Shown here piece by piece: positions 8,232 through 15,239 of a DNA stretch of 20,696 nt. Within the stretch, counting starts at the first letter, position 1. Each line of letters begins with the position of its first letter. The notes beneath the pieces were generated by a model that saw only the letters and a program-made list of their open reading frames with translations, was not told the DNA's origin and searched no databases. The stretch is from the NCBI GenBank assembly GCA_012974475.1, contig JAAXQD010000207.1, positions 1 through 20,696 on the forward strand. The letters run 5' to 3'. Source of the DNA: Desulfobacterales bacterium. Lineage in GTDB: Bacteria > Desulfobacterota > Desulfobacteria > Desulfobacterales > UBA11574. The position numbers and the translations under genes are program-made.

Positions 8232-8464
8232 TTACAGGTCACCCTTGGGGTTTATTAAACCCTCCAGCCCCAGCTGCCGTGCAACTTTTGGAATCGGCAT
8301 GCCGTTCTTGTCCAGCTTTCTATCCCTATAATAATTGGAACGCGCAGTTAAAAACGCTTCTCTGTCCAGATGAACGTTTTTAAAATATCCGGATCAGCAA
8401 TATCGACACGCCCTGTTTGATCCGAGAGATTTATTCTGGCAATTTTTCCACACCATCCGCACAT
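8232..8464 (-). pseudogene. Aldehyde:ferredoxin oxidoreductase relic, internal deletion
   Basis: Read on the minus strand, ATG 8464 opens a frame MCGWCGKIARINLSDQTG...DPDILKTF, the typical start of tungsten-containing AOR proteins (GWxGKILRVNL...DP). Near 8369-8372 the frame breaks, and a second frame runs LDREAFLTARSNYYRD...NGMPIPKVARQLGLEGL to TAA at 8232-8234, the typical AOR C-terminus (YYxxRGWD..GIP....LxxLGL). Thus about 31 N-terminal and 45 C-terminal codons remain of a gene normally near 600 codons. The tungstopterin- and [4Fe-4S]-binding core is absent, so no enzyme can be made. The stop lies four bases before the aldolase start, so both were probably one operon. A TATAAT-like box lies upstream (about 8485-8492, minus strand). 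Confidence 0.82.
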
Positions 8465-8832
8465 ATTCACCGCAACATGATTCGTGATTATTATACTATA
8501 TAAACGCAAATAAAACGACGATTATTAAAAAAATGCCGTGTGATGAACAGCTTCAATCACGATAGTTTTAACGAGGGTGTCGATGGATTTGATTTAGGAA
8601 CCGTTTAACGCCTTTTTTCCTGCACCGATTTTAAGTAAACGGTGCCCGAGAGTCAAGGCGGAAAGGGACAACGTAATATTGACCTTGACATGTGTCCCTT
8701 TTAAACTTAACTTCCGACTCCATGGAATAATTCATGTATTTTATTTAGATGCTTTTTTAACACCGTGCTAACAAACGTAGGAAGTCCGAAAAACTGAACA
8801 GATCCGATACCAAAATTTCCCTGACCGATCAA
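8465..8832. other. Intergenic region with inverted repeats
   Basis: About 370 bases between the AOR relic and the HD-domain gene hold no convincing gene. There is an imperfect two-arm hairpin (CGCCTT 8610-8615 with AAGGCG 8655-8660, inner GCACCG/CGGTGC around 8622-8645) and a perfect 9-bp inverted repeat AAAGGGACA (8662-8670) / TGTCCCTTT (8693-8701), whose 22-base spacer contains TTGACA (8685-8690). The -10 match after that -35 is poor. Confidence 0.5.
8662..8701. promoter_or_regulatory. 9-bp inverted repeat around a TTGACA box
   Basis: AAAGGGACA (8662-8670) and its exact complement TGTCCCTTT (8693-8701) bracket a TTGACA hexamer (8685-8690) about 145 bases upstream of the HD-domain gene. It could be an operator or an RNA hairpin. 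The downstream -10 (around 8708) matches poorly, so a promoter role is only suggested. Confidence 0.35.
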
Positions 8833-9618
8833 ATGGCCATGAACCGAAAACATTTAACCTATTTAAAAAAATGGTTTGCGGATTATGTTGCCGATTTTTA
8901 CACAGAAGACCCCATAAACAACAGCACCATCCGTCTCAAAGAAAAACATACGGAGGGTGTGTGTCGGAACATGATCCTTCTGGGAAGTGCCCTGGGTCTG
9001 TCGGACCAGGATATGATATTGGCGGAAATCATGGGTCTATTTCACGATGTCGGACGCTTTAAACAGTATGCCGTGTACGGTACGTTTAAGGACGTGGATT
9101 CCGAAAATCATGCCATGCTCGGACTCCGGCAGATGGCAGCGCATAAAGTTCTGGCCGGATGCAATAGGGATGAAAAGCGATGGATCGCAAAAGCCATCGC
9201 CTTTCACAATACAATGACAATTCCCGAAGACCAGGATGAAAGAACACTTTTTTTCATTCGCTTGCTTCGGGATGCCGACAAGCTTGATATCTGGCGGGTT
9301 TTTATAGATTATTACAAGGTGCGTGATAAACGGGTCAACGCGGCAGTAGAAATCGGCCTTCCCGATGATCCAGCTTTCTCGCCAAGCGTTATCGCTGCCT
9401 TGAACAACGGCTGTTTTGCCCGTATTCAAGATTTAAAGACACTCAACGATTTTAAACTGCTCCAGATAAGCTGGGTGTTTGATCTTAATTTTATCCCTTC
9501 TTTCCGGGCAGTTAAAGAACGTAAATACATAGAGAAGATTGAGGCAACCCTCCCGCACTCAAAAGAGATCACCGCGGCTGTAAAACATGCACACGATTAC
9601 ATGGAGCGTCGTCTTTAA
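8833..9618 (+). CDS. HD-domain metal-dependent phosphohydrolase
   Basis: A 261-residue cytoplasmic HD-domain protein. The metal-binding set is complete: His39 in KEKHTEGV, His71-Asp72 in GLFHDVGRF, His93 in ENHAMLG, His125 in AIAFHN and the Asp-rich LLRDADKLD (144-152). Such proteins hydrolyse phosphate esters of nucleotides or other small molecules; the substrate is not readable. No sensory, GAF or GGDEF-linked domain is fused, and it lacks the HD-GYP signature, so a c-di-GMP phosphodiesterase role is unlikely. Either ATG 8833 or ATG 8839 may be the start; neither has a good ribosome site. It is followed after about 70 bases by a tiny membrane peptide gene. Confidence 0.82.
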   Translation: MAMNRKHLTYLKKWFADYVADFYTEDPINNSTIRLKEKHTEGVCRNMILLGSALGLSDQDMILAEIMGLFHDVGRFKQYAVYGTFKDVDSENHAMLGLRQMAAHKVLAGCNRDEKRWIAKAIAFHNTMTIPEDQDERTLFFIRLLRDADKLDIWRVFIDYYKVRDKRVNAAVEIGLPDDPAFSPSVIAALNNGCFARIQDLKTLNDFKLLQISWVFDLNFIPSFRAVKERKYIEKIEATLPHSKEITAAVKHAHDYMERRL

Positions 9619-9689
9619 TTCCATCTAATTTTTAACCGTTTGACAAATCAACGAATTCCATCGGAACAAATCGGATTAGGAGAGGAAAT

Positions 9690-9779
9690 ATGAATAAAAT
9701 ATTTTTGTTATTGATAGTTGTGGGACTGTGGTACCTGTTGCAGGCGTATATCCTGCCCAAATTGGGTATTCCCACCTGA
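9690..9779 (+). CDS. 29-residue single-helix membrane peptide
   Basis: ATG 9690 is preceded by AGGAG (9678-9682) at seven bases, a strong ribosome site, and the frame MNKIFLLLIVVGLWYLLQAY... ends with PKLGIPT at TGA 9777-9779. The peptide has one charged residue at the start, an uninterrupted hydrophobic segment of about 20 residues, and a short conserved-looking tail, so it should span or sit in the inner membrane. Function unknown. The good ribosome site and position after the HD-domain gene argue that it is real rather than chance. A short hairpin without a T-run (9788-9807) follows. Confidence 0.6.
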   Translation: MNKIFLLLIVVGLWYLLQAYILPKLGIPT

Positions 9780-9866
9780 GTTCAAGATTCTTGTCAGGTG
9801 ACAAGAAAGAAAGGCCGTGCCCAAGGGCAGATACCCCAAAAAAAGGATAAGGATTTAAAATAATAT

Positions 9867-10775
9867 CTACGAACTCGTTACCTTGATGTCCAGTCGGTAG
9901 TCTCCCTGTCTGGATCCGGAATCGAATTTAATCTTTTCATCGACGATCCCTTTACCTTTAAATATGGCGATAGTGGTATTAAACTGTAAATTTTTCAGTA
10001 TTTTACCAACCTTAAAATTGTCCAGCAATTCTTCTTTGTGGCCTGCAACAAACAGCGTGATTACGTTTCCCGTTTGGAAGCTGACATCCAGAACAAACGT
10101 CCCCCCCTTTAAGGGACCGTCATCAAAAGTGATGATCATGGAGCAGATATCGGGGAACTCTCCATCGGTAATCTCAAGTTCATCAACATGTTCAGGATCC
10201 CTTAATTGAAGTGAAACATTTTCCTTCAGGTTGTCAAAGCGAAAAACTTCAAGAAAGAGGCGTATGGTGATCAGTTGATTTGGAGAAAAAAGGTTGCTTG
10301 ACTGCCATTTTTGAAATTGAGAATACGCATCTTCTATTGAAGCTCGAGCCATATGGCATCGCAAAATATTTTTAGCGGCCTTCATTCGAAGGTGAGGTGC
10401 CTTTAACAGCTCATTCAACTCTTCTAAAGACCTCTCGAACTGTCCGAACTTGGCGAGGGTCAGTGCGCCTTCGAGAACGTCTGATTCTTTGCTCGTGTCT
10501 TTGGACTCTGTAAACAGGTTTTTAATAATATCCTGCTGCTCCCTGGACACTTCAGGCAATATCGGCTGCTTTTCTATTTTTTTAATATCATTTTTTACCG
10601 CGCTGATTTTCTTTGAAATAATATCTGCCAGTTTTTGATTGCCCTCCATCAGCTCAGATCCTTGTAACAATGTGAGCGCATCATCATATTTCCCCGTTGC
10701 CTCGAATAACAACCCCTGAGATCGATAAAGTTCTGCAGTCTGTATCAATTTTTTCAACTGTATTTTTATATCCAT
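9867..10775 (-). CDS. TPR-like repeat protein of unknown function
   Basis: A 302-residue, probably cytoplasmic protein with no signal peptide. The N-terminal third has a TPR-like helix pair (AELYRSQGLLFEATGKYDDALTLL, about 14-37) followed by a charged Lys-rich helical linker (about 45-75). A second helical repeat lies near 100-170 (ALTLAKFGQFERSLEELNELL). The C-terminal part (about 190-302) is beta-rich (GPLKGGTFVLDVSFQTGNVITLFV) and not assigned to a family. It follows the PilZ gene on the same strand with a 17-base gap, so the two are probably one operon and may share a c-di-GMP-linked job. No catalytic motif was seen. Confidence 0.65.
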   Translation of the reverse strand: MDIKIQLKKLIQTAELYRSQGLLFEATGKYDDALTLLQGSELMEGNQKLADIISKKISAVKNDIKKIEKQPILPEVSREQQDIIKNLFTESKDTSKESDVLEGALTLAKFGQFERSLEELNELLKAPHLRMKAAKNILRCHMARASIEDAYSQFQKWQSSNLFSPNQLITIRLFLEVFRFDNLKENVSLQLRDPEHVDELEITDGEFPDICSMIITFDDGPLKGGTFVLDVSFQTGNVITLFVAGHKEELLDNFKVGKILKNLQFNTTIAIFKGKGIVDEKIKFDSGSRQGDYRLDIKVTSS

Positions 10776-10792
10776 AATTTTATCCCGAACTG

Positions 10793-11272
10793 TTATTTGA
10801 ACATGTAGATTCCAAGAGCCCTGTCATAAAGATCTACAGAGGAAAACTCGGCCCCGATATAAGGACCCCGAATATTTCTAATTATCGCCTCTTTCCTGAT
10901 TAAAGATCTCGATTCGTCGTCCAGATGAAACTCAACGAACAGTGTGTCATCAATATTAAATTTTTCGATTTCATTCTCATCAAGCTTTAGGCCCAATCCT
11001 GCGCGCGTGATTTCTGTTACGGTTATCGAACCTTCCGACAATTGTCGTCCGGAAATAAAATGCGTGTATGTTCCCGGAAAATCGACTATTTTTCTGTATC
11101 TGTTTCTTCTTTCTAAAAGTACATTATACACATATCCACACGCACACGGGTGTTTTAATTTCACCGCCTCATGAGTATGCACGTGTTCGGATACATCTAC
11201 TGCCTTAGATTTGTCACATTTAGGGCAAATAATTATGGCCTTACGGTCTCTGTAAATAAAAACTTTATCCAT
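10793..11272 (-). CDS. PilZ-domain protein with N-terminal zinc-ribbon-like segment
   Basis: A 159-residue protein. The C-terminal part (about 54-155) is PilZ-like: an RRNRYRK run (55-61) gives the RxxxR motif, the second motif reads EITRAG (87-92, with Glu and Thr in place of the usual Asp/Asn and Ser), and GAEF (140-143) is the usual closing strand. PilZ domains bind c-di-GMP and signal to motility, adhesion or other partners. The N-terminal part holds CPKC (16-19) and CAC (43-45), a possible four-cysteine zinc knuckle. It is first of a two-gene unit with the TPR protein. Binding of c-di-GMP is plausible but the second motif is altered. Confidence 0.78.
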   Translation of the reverse strand: MDKVFIYRDRKAIIICPKCDKSKAVDVSEHVHTHEAVKLKHPCACGYVYNVLLERRNRYRKIVDFPGTYTHFISGRQLSEGSITVTEITRAGLGLKLDENEIEKFNIDDTLFVEFHLDDESRSLIRKEAIIRNIRGPYIGAEFSSVDLYDRALGIYMFK

Positions 11273-11509
11273 GGTATTGACAGCCTTTATTTGGCATTAT
11301 TCAGGTATGTACTCAAACATCTGACAAGTTATCGTATTAATATATCATATCCCATGGGATCATTGCAAGATGTCTTACATTTTCCAAGCCCTTCCACAAT
11401 CTTCTTCAGCCGGCAGGCTTAACGGAAACGGTCCATTTATTATATTTCGTGATTTTTTGGGTTAATTGGTGTTCTCGTCGATATCGCAATATATTGTGGT
11501 ATATTTTTC
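11273..11509. other. Intergenic region between divergent pilZ-like and small Cys-protein genes
   Basis: About 240 bases (325 up to the next start at 11599) carrying no convincing gene. Only the promoter of the rightward small gene (11510-11538) can be supported; no good promoter for the leftward PilZ gene was found. Confidence 0.4.
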
Positions 11510-11538
11510 TTGACACACAAGATATTTTTTTATATACT
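11510..11538 (+). promoter_or_regulatory. Strong sigma70-type promoter
   Basis: TTGACA (11510-11515), then a 17-base spacer, then TATACT (11533-11538): a perfect -35 and a five-of-six -10. Transcription would begin near 11545, about 54 bases before the 50-residue gene. Two near-identical 10-base direct repeats, GTTCCAAAAT (11539-11548) and GTTCCGAAAT (11551-11560), overlap the start site and could be operator sites. Confidence 0.75.
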
Positions 11539-11598
11539 GTTCCAAAATTTGTTCCGAAATATCAACGATTTGAAACACAAAGAAAAAGGAAGGTATGA

Positions 11599-11751
11599 AT
11601 GGGCAAATCTTTAATAAAATGCCCTAAAGACCCGAAAATTCAATATTATCGTGAGGTTTGCACGGAAATTTTTCGGAAAGGGAACTTACGCAAGTGGTGT
11701 AAGCACTGTGAAGTCTTTCATGATCAGAAGAAGTCTGTTGGTGACGCATAG
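11599..11751 (+). CDS. Small Cys-containing protein (50 aa)
   Basis: ATG 11599, with AAGGAAGG (11586-11593) five bases upstream, opens a 50-residue frame MGKSLIKCPKDPKIQYYREV... ending GDA at TAG 11749-11751. Cys8, Cys21, Cys34 and Cys37 (WCKHC) could bind a metal; the rest is Lys/Arg-rich. A competing ATG at 11595 in another frame gives only 10 residues. It sits directly behind a near-consensus promoter, which supports real expression. I do not recognise a named family. It may bind zinc or nucleic acid, but that is inference from composition only. Confidence 0.65.
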   Translation: MGKSLIKCPKDPKIQYYREVCTEIFRKGNLRKWCKHCEVFHDQKKSVGDA

Positions 11752-11864
11752 TAACTCCATTTATTAAAATCGTTTAAAGTTTGTCGGAAGGTTGGAAGAT
11801 GATGCATCGTTGATTTATAAAAGTGGTTTTTCATTTTAATGTTGGCATTATAGAGGAGGCCATT

Positions 11865-12050
11865 ATGATTTCTTCTCCATGTGCAGATTGTATTAAGAAA
11901 AATCAACCTAAAGAAACGTGTGTAAAGGATTGTGAAATATTAGAGGCGATACAACTTTATCAGGTATCATTTGATAAAAGTTATGCTGTACATGCCATCG
12001 ATTATGCTGAAGAAGGAAGATTTTTTTTAAACAGCAGAGATATTACTTAA
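11865..12050 (+). CDS. Small Cys-rich protein (61 aa)
   Basis: AGGAGG (11854-11859), five bases before ATG 11865, decides this start; an ATG at 11823 lacks such a site. The product has 61 residues with a compact CADC-x9-C-x3-C pattern (Cys6, 9, 19, 23) resembling a small zinc or Fe-S knuckle, followed by an acidic/aromatic helical tail (ILEAIQLYQ, YAEEGRFF). I do not recognise a named family. It lies between another small Cys protein and a CBS-ACT gene on the same strand, and may be co-transcribed with the former from the promoter at 11510. Confidence 0.65.
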   Translation: MISSPCADCIKKNQPKETCVKDCEILEAIQLYQVSFDKSYAVHAIDYAEEGRFFLNSRDIT

Positions 12051-12136
12051 ATTGATTTTTCTCTTCCGCAACGCTTAAGTTAAACTATACCTATTTTTCT
12101 GCTCAGTTGTCTTCATCATGCGAAGGAGGTACTCCA

Positions 12137-12811
12137 ATGTACGTGGGCCGAATTATGAATACATACCTTATGACAATTCCCCCTGATACGAGTTTGCAAA
12201 AAGCAAAGGAGATTATCGACGAAAAGCGGATCAACCACCTTCTGGTGGTTGATAAAAATGAAGATTTGATCGGAATTGTATCGGACAGGGATGTTAAACA
12301 AAGTTCGGCATCTCCGGCCACTGCACTCAGCGTCCATGAGTTGAATTACCTGCTCACCCAACTTACCGTTGAACCGATAATGGCCAAAAAGATTATTACC
12401 ATATCACCCGGCACAACCATTGAACGTGCGGCTTTAATTATGCAGGAAAACAGAATCAATGCGTTACCGGTCATCGAAGATGAAAAACTTGTGGGGATTA
12501 TTACGAGTACCGATGTCATGAGAGTTCTGCTTCGTGCCATCGGATTTGGCGAGGGAAGTGCTCGGTTTATTGTCCTGGTTGAAGATCGCGTCGGGATCAT
12601 CGCCGAAGTATCGAGAATCCTAAAAGATCAGCAAATCAGTATCCGCAGCCTTGTTACCTGGCCGGAGAAAGATTACCCCGGCATTTATCAGCTGGTTATG
12701 CGGGTGGCCTCAAAAGATAAAGATGATGCGGTTTTGGCGTTAAGTAACCAAGGATTCAAAGTCCTGACGGAATATGTCCATGACCTGACACCGTATCTGC
12801 CAAATGCATAA
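12137..12811 (+). CDS. CBS-CBS-ACT domain protein (AcuB-like)
   Basis: AAGGAGGT (12123-12130), six bases ahead of ATG 12137, fixes the start. The 224 residues hold two CBS domains (about 5-57, with IVSDRDVK, and 78-134, with GIITSTDVMRVL), together a Bateman module that binds adenine nucleotides, then an ACT-like domain (about 144-215, FIVLVEDRVGIIAEVSRIL) of the kind that senses amino acids. It has no catalytic or membrane domain, so it is a cytoplasmic sensor or partner protein. The architecture matches AcuB-annotated proteins, but no acetoin genes are near. It converges on the M20 peptidase gene of the ligase-aminomutase operon; a functional link is speculative. Confidence 0.85.
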   Translation: MYVGRIMNTYLMTIPPDTSLQKAKEIIDEKRINHLLVVDKNEDLIGIVSDRDVKQSSASPATALSVHELNYLLTQLTVEPIMAKKIITISPGTTIERAALIMQENRINALPVIEDEKLVGIITSTDVMRVLLRAIGFGEGSARFIVLVEDRVGIIAEVSRILKDQQISIRSLVTWPEKDYPGIYQLVMRVASKDKDDAVLALSNQGFKVLTEYVHDLTPYLPNA

Positions 12812-12869
12812 AATTTGTTTGGGAGGTTTTTAAACGGCTACTGAACCTGCCGTCTACCAGAAGCGCCTT

Positions 12870-14048
12870 TCAGAATAGAAGCCCCTGATTGTATTTCTCC
12901 CAGCATTCTATTATAGCATTCGCTAGCAACGCTGACCGTTGTAAAAGGCTTTCTTTGATCATGTATTCGTCTTCGCTGTGGTCCATGGCGCCGATGGGAC
13001 CCAGACCATCGACAACCGGTGTATTTTCTCCGGCAATCAGATTGGCGTCAGATACGCCGGCCCTGAATTCTTCGTCTACCGATAATCCGATCGATTTTGC
13101 TGTTTTCTGAACAGCTTGAAAAAGCTTTTTATTTTTTTCAGAGACCGGCATGGGGGGTCTTCCGCTCAATATGACAAAATGGGAGTGTGTATTTTGGATG
13201 TTCTGTTTTTGGGTAATCTCGGCAATCTTTTTTTCGAGATACGCCTTGTCCGGACTTTTTAAAAACCTGAAATCGATCCGGGCTGAAGCATGCTCGGGCA
13301 CGGTATTGGGTCCTATTCCGCCGTTGACTCGACCCACATTTACACTGATTCCCCCATGAGGATTGTTTAAGGATTCAAATTCAATTATTTTGTGCGCCAG
13401 TTCAACAATGGCGCTTGCTTTATCCTTGCCGGCAAATGCAGCATGACCTGCCCTTCCTTTAATCTTGAGTTCAAGGGAAAGGTTTCCTTTTCGTCCCGTG
13501 ACGATTTCTCCATTCCGTCCCCCTGTCTCCAGCACAAATGCAAAAATACTTTTTTTTGCCTCTTGCTGAACCAGCGCTTTAGAACTGGGAGAGCCGATCT
13601 CTTCATCGGAGTTAAATATGAATGTTATAGGTATCTGGGTTAAAAAGTTTTCGTTATCCAGTGCTTTAAGTGCGAATATACCGGCGGCAAGACCGCCTTT
13701 CATGTCGATGACACCCGGACCGTAACAGCGGGTCTTTTCCTCTCTATACCAGTTAAAACCGGTATCTTTTGGAAATACAGTATCCATGTGGCCCACAAGG
13801 AGTATCTGTGTGTCGAATTGTCCTTTACAGAGGGATCTGACAACGAGATGATTTCCATATTTATCCTGCTCGATCACCTGGCATGAGACATTGTTGGACT
13901 GAAACGTCGATTTTATGAACCGGCCCAGCGCATCGACACCTTCCTTGTTGGTGCTGCCGCTTTGAATCAGCACCATTTTTTCAAGGAGCCCGAACATATC
14001 CCGATTGTACGCCTTTAAAAACGTTATTATACGGTTATGGATGGTCAT
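12870..14048 (-). CDS. M20-family metallopeptidase (glutamate carboxypeptidase-like)
   Basis: A 392-residue zinc hydrolase that cleaves peptide or N-acyl amide bonds with a C-terminal amino acid. The M20 set is complete: His87 and Asp89 in GHMDTVF, bridging Asp115 in GPGVIDMKGG, the catalytic pair Glu149-Glu150 in SDEEIGS, Glu174 in VLETGG and His357 in GAMDHSEDE. A dimerisation lid domain lies between (about 185-300, GRAGHAAFAG). There is no signal peptide, so it acts in the cytoplasm, unlike secreted CPG2. I prefer ATG 14048 to the adjacent GTG 14051; no good ribosome site helps. It is last in the unit after the KamA-like gene (gap about 48 bases), so its substrate is probably a product or relative of that pathway. 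Confidence 0.87.
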   Translation of the reverse strand: MTIHNRIITFLKAYNRDMFGLLEKMVLIQSGSTNKEGVDALGRFIKSTFQSNNVSCQVIEQDKYGNHLVVRSLCKGQFDTQILLVGHMDTVFPKDTGFNWYREEKTRCYGPGVIDMKGGLAAGIFALKALDNENFLTQIPITFIFNSDEEIGSPSSKALVQQEAKKSIFAFVLETGGRNGEIVTGRKGNLSLELKIKGRAGHAAFAGKDKASAIVELAHKIIEFESLNNPHGGISVNVGRVNGGIGPNTVPEHASARIDFRFLKSPDKAYLEKKIAEITQKQNIQNTHSHFVILSGRPPMPVSEKNKKLFQAVQKTAKSIGLSVDEEFRAGVSDANLIAGENTPVVDGLGPIGAMDHSEDEYMIKESLLQRSALLANAIIECWEKYNQGLLF

Positions 14049-14096
14049 CACAGTTATAAAGAAAAAATCTGGTTATATGAATAAGCTCGACTCATT

Positions 14097-15170
14097 CTAT
14101 TCCGGAATATTCGGTATGGTGGTATGAATACCCTGGTAATTTCTCAGCGTGTATTCTTTTTCATTCTTATCGACAATATAATAATCCGGCATTAAAGGAA
14201 TCTTGCCGATATTTGTTGCAATGACATACATGGGCTGGGCCAGACCTGTGGTGTAACCCCGGAGCGCATCCCTAATGAGTTCTGCGCCTTTTTCAACCGG
14301 TGTGCGGAAATGATCGATTCCCGGCGCAGGTTCGCAGTAGAAGACATAGTAGGGTCGGATTCGAACTGCCAAAAGTTTTTGATGCAGTTCCCTGAAGGTC
14401 TCTACGTCGTCGTTGATCCCCTTCAACAAGACCGCTTGGTTGCCGACATTCACACCGCAGGAAAGAAGATTGTAGACCGCCTCTGCCGTCTTTTCCGTAA
14501 TTTCTTTGGGATGATTACACTGGGTATTCACCCATATGGGAACCCGATGAAAGCCGCTTAACACTTTTTTAAGATTGTCGGTGATTCGATGGGGCAGAAC
14601 AATCGGTGTTCGCGTTCCAAAACGAATCATCTCTATATGGGAAATCTCTCGCAGCTTGCGAATAAGATATTCAATCTTGTCGTCTGAAAGTATGAAAGGA
14701 TCTCCGCCTGTTATAAGAATATCACGAATTTCCTTATGTTTCGTGATCCACTCGATACCTTCTTCAAAATCGAAGCGAAGCTTAAGATTGCGGTCGACCA
14801 CGAGTTCTTTTCGAAAACAGTGACGGCAGTAATTTGCACAGACATCCGTCACTGTAAAGGCGATGCGGTCATAATACTGTCTGGCAATACAATCGGGTCT
14901 GACCTCATCGGTGTCACGGTTTTCTTTCCAAATCAAATAATTAGGCATTCCGTATCGATTCTCTGTTTCCTTCATAGAGGGAATAACCTGTTTGCGAATC
15001 GGGCATTCAGGGTTATCCGGATCCATCAGAGACGCAAAATAAGGTGTTGTCCCCCATTTGGTATTGAGCGTATTTATGGCCGTTTCTTCCGCCGGGGTAA
15101 CGTTGATGAAGGCTTTTAGGCCATCAAGTGTGTTCACACTGTTTTGGAGTTGTTCGATCCACTCTTCCAT
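14097..15170 (-). CDS. KamA-family radical SAM aminomutase, altered substrate site
   Basis: Member of the lysine 2,3-aminomutase family, which uses a [4Fe-4S] cluster, S-adenosylmethionine and PLP to move an alpha-amino group to the beta carbon. ATG 15170 has GGGAG nine bases upstream and gives 357 residues; an upstream TTG (15203) is less likely. The cluster motif is CANYCRHC (Cys111, 115, 118), and the PLP lysine is Lys323 in GKIPLMP. In lysine 2,3-aminomutase two aspartates (Asp293 in the CD of ...YQCDLV and Asp330 in VVDAPGGGGK) hold the lysine side chain; here they read Glu280 (YCEPAPG) and Ala318 (VIATNIGK). Lysine is therefore an unlikely substrate. It follows the ligase gene and precedes the M20 gene. 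Confidence 0.87.
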   Translation of the reverse strand: MEEWIEQLQNSVNTLDGLKAFINVTPAEETAINTLNTKWGTTPYFASLMDPDNPECPIRKQVIPSMKETENRYGMPNYLIWKENRDTDEVRPDCIARQYYDRIAFTVTDVCANYCRHCFRKELVVDRNLKLRFDFEEGIEWITKHKEIRDILITGGDPFILSDDKIEYLIRKLREISHIEMIRFGTRTPIVLPHRITDNLKKVLSGFHRVPIWVNTQCNHPKEITEKTAEAVYNLLSCGVNVGNQAVLLKGINDDVETFRELHQKLLAVRIRPYYVFYCEPAPGIDHFRTPVEKGAELIRDALRGYTTGLAQPMYVIATNIGKIPLMPDYYIVDKNEKEYTLRNYQGIHTTIPNIPE

Positions 15171-15239
15171 TATGTTATTCTCCCTTATGGATTTAATATT
15201 CAACTGTCTTTTTTGTTTCCTTTTTGTCTGAATAAGATT

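Noticed and set aside
8228..8242. GTG 8242 as the start of the aldolase-like gene
   Set aside because: It lies inside the last codons of the AOR relic. ATG 8227, four bases after that relic's stop, fits an original operon better, though neither start has a strong ribosome site.
9788..9807. Hairpin TTCTTGTC-AGGT-GACAAGAA as terminator of the small membrane peptide gene
   Set aside because: No T-run follows on the plus strand and the stem is AT-rich, so it is not convincing as an intrinsic terminator.
14097..15170. Lysine 2,3-aminomutase of the N-epsilon-acetyl-beta-lysine osmolyte pathway (ablA)
   Set aside because: No AblB-type acetyltransferase is adjacent and both lysine-anchoring aspartates are replaced.
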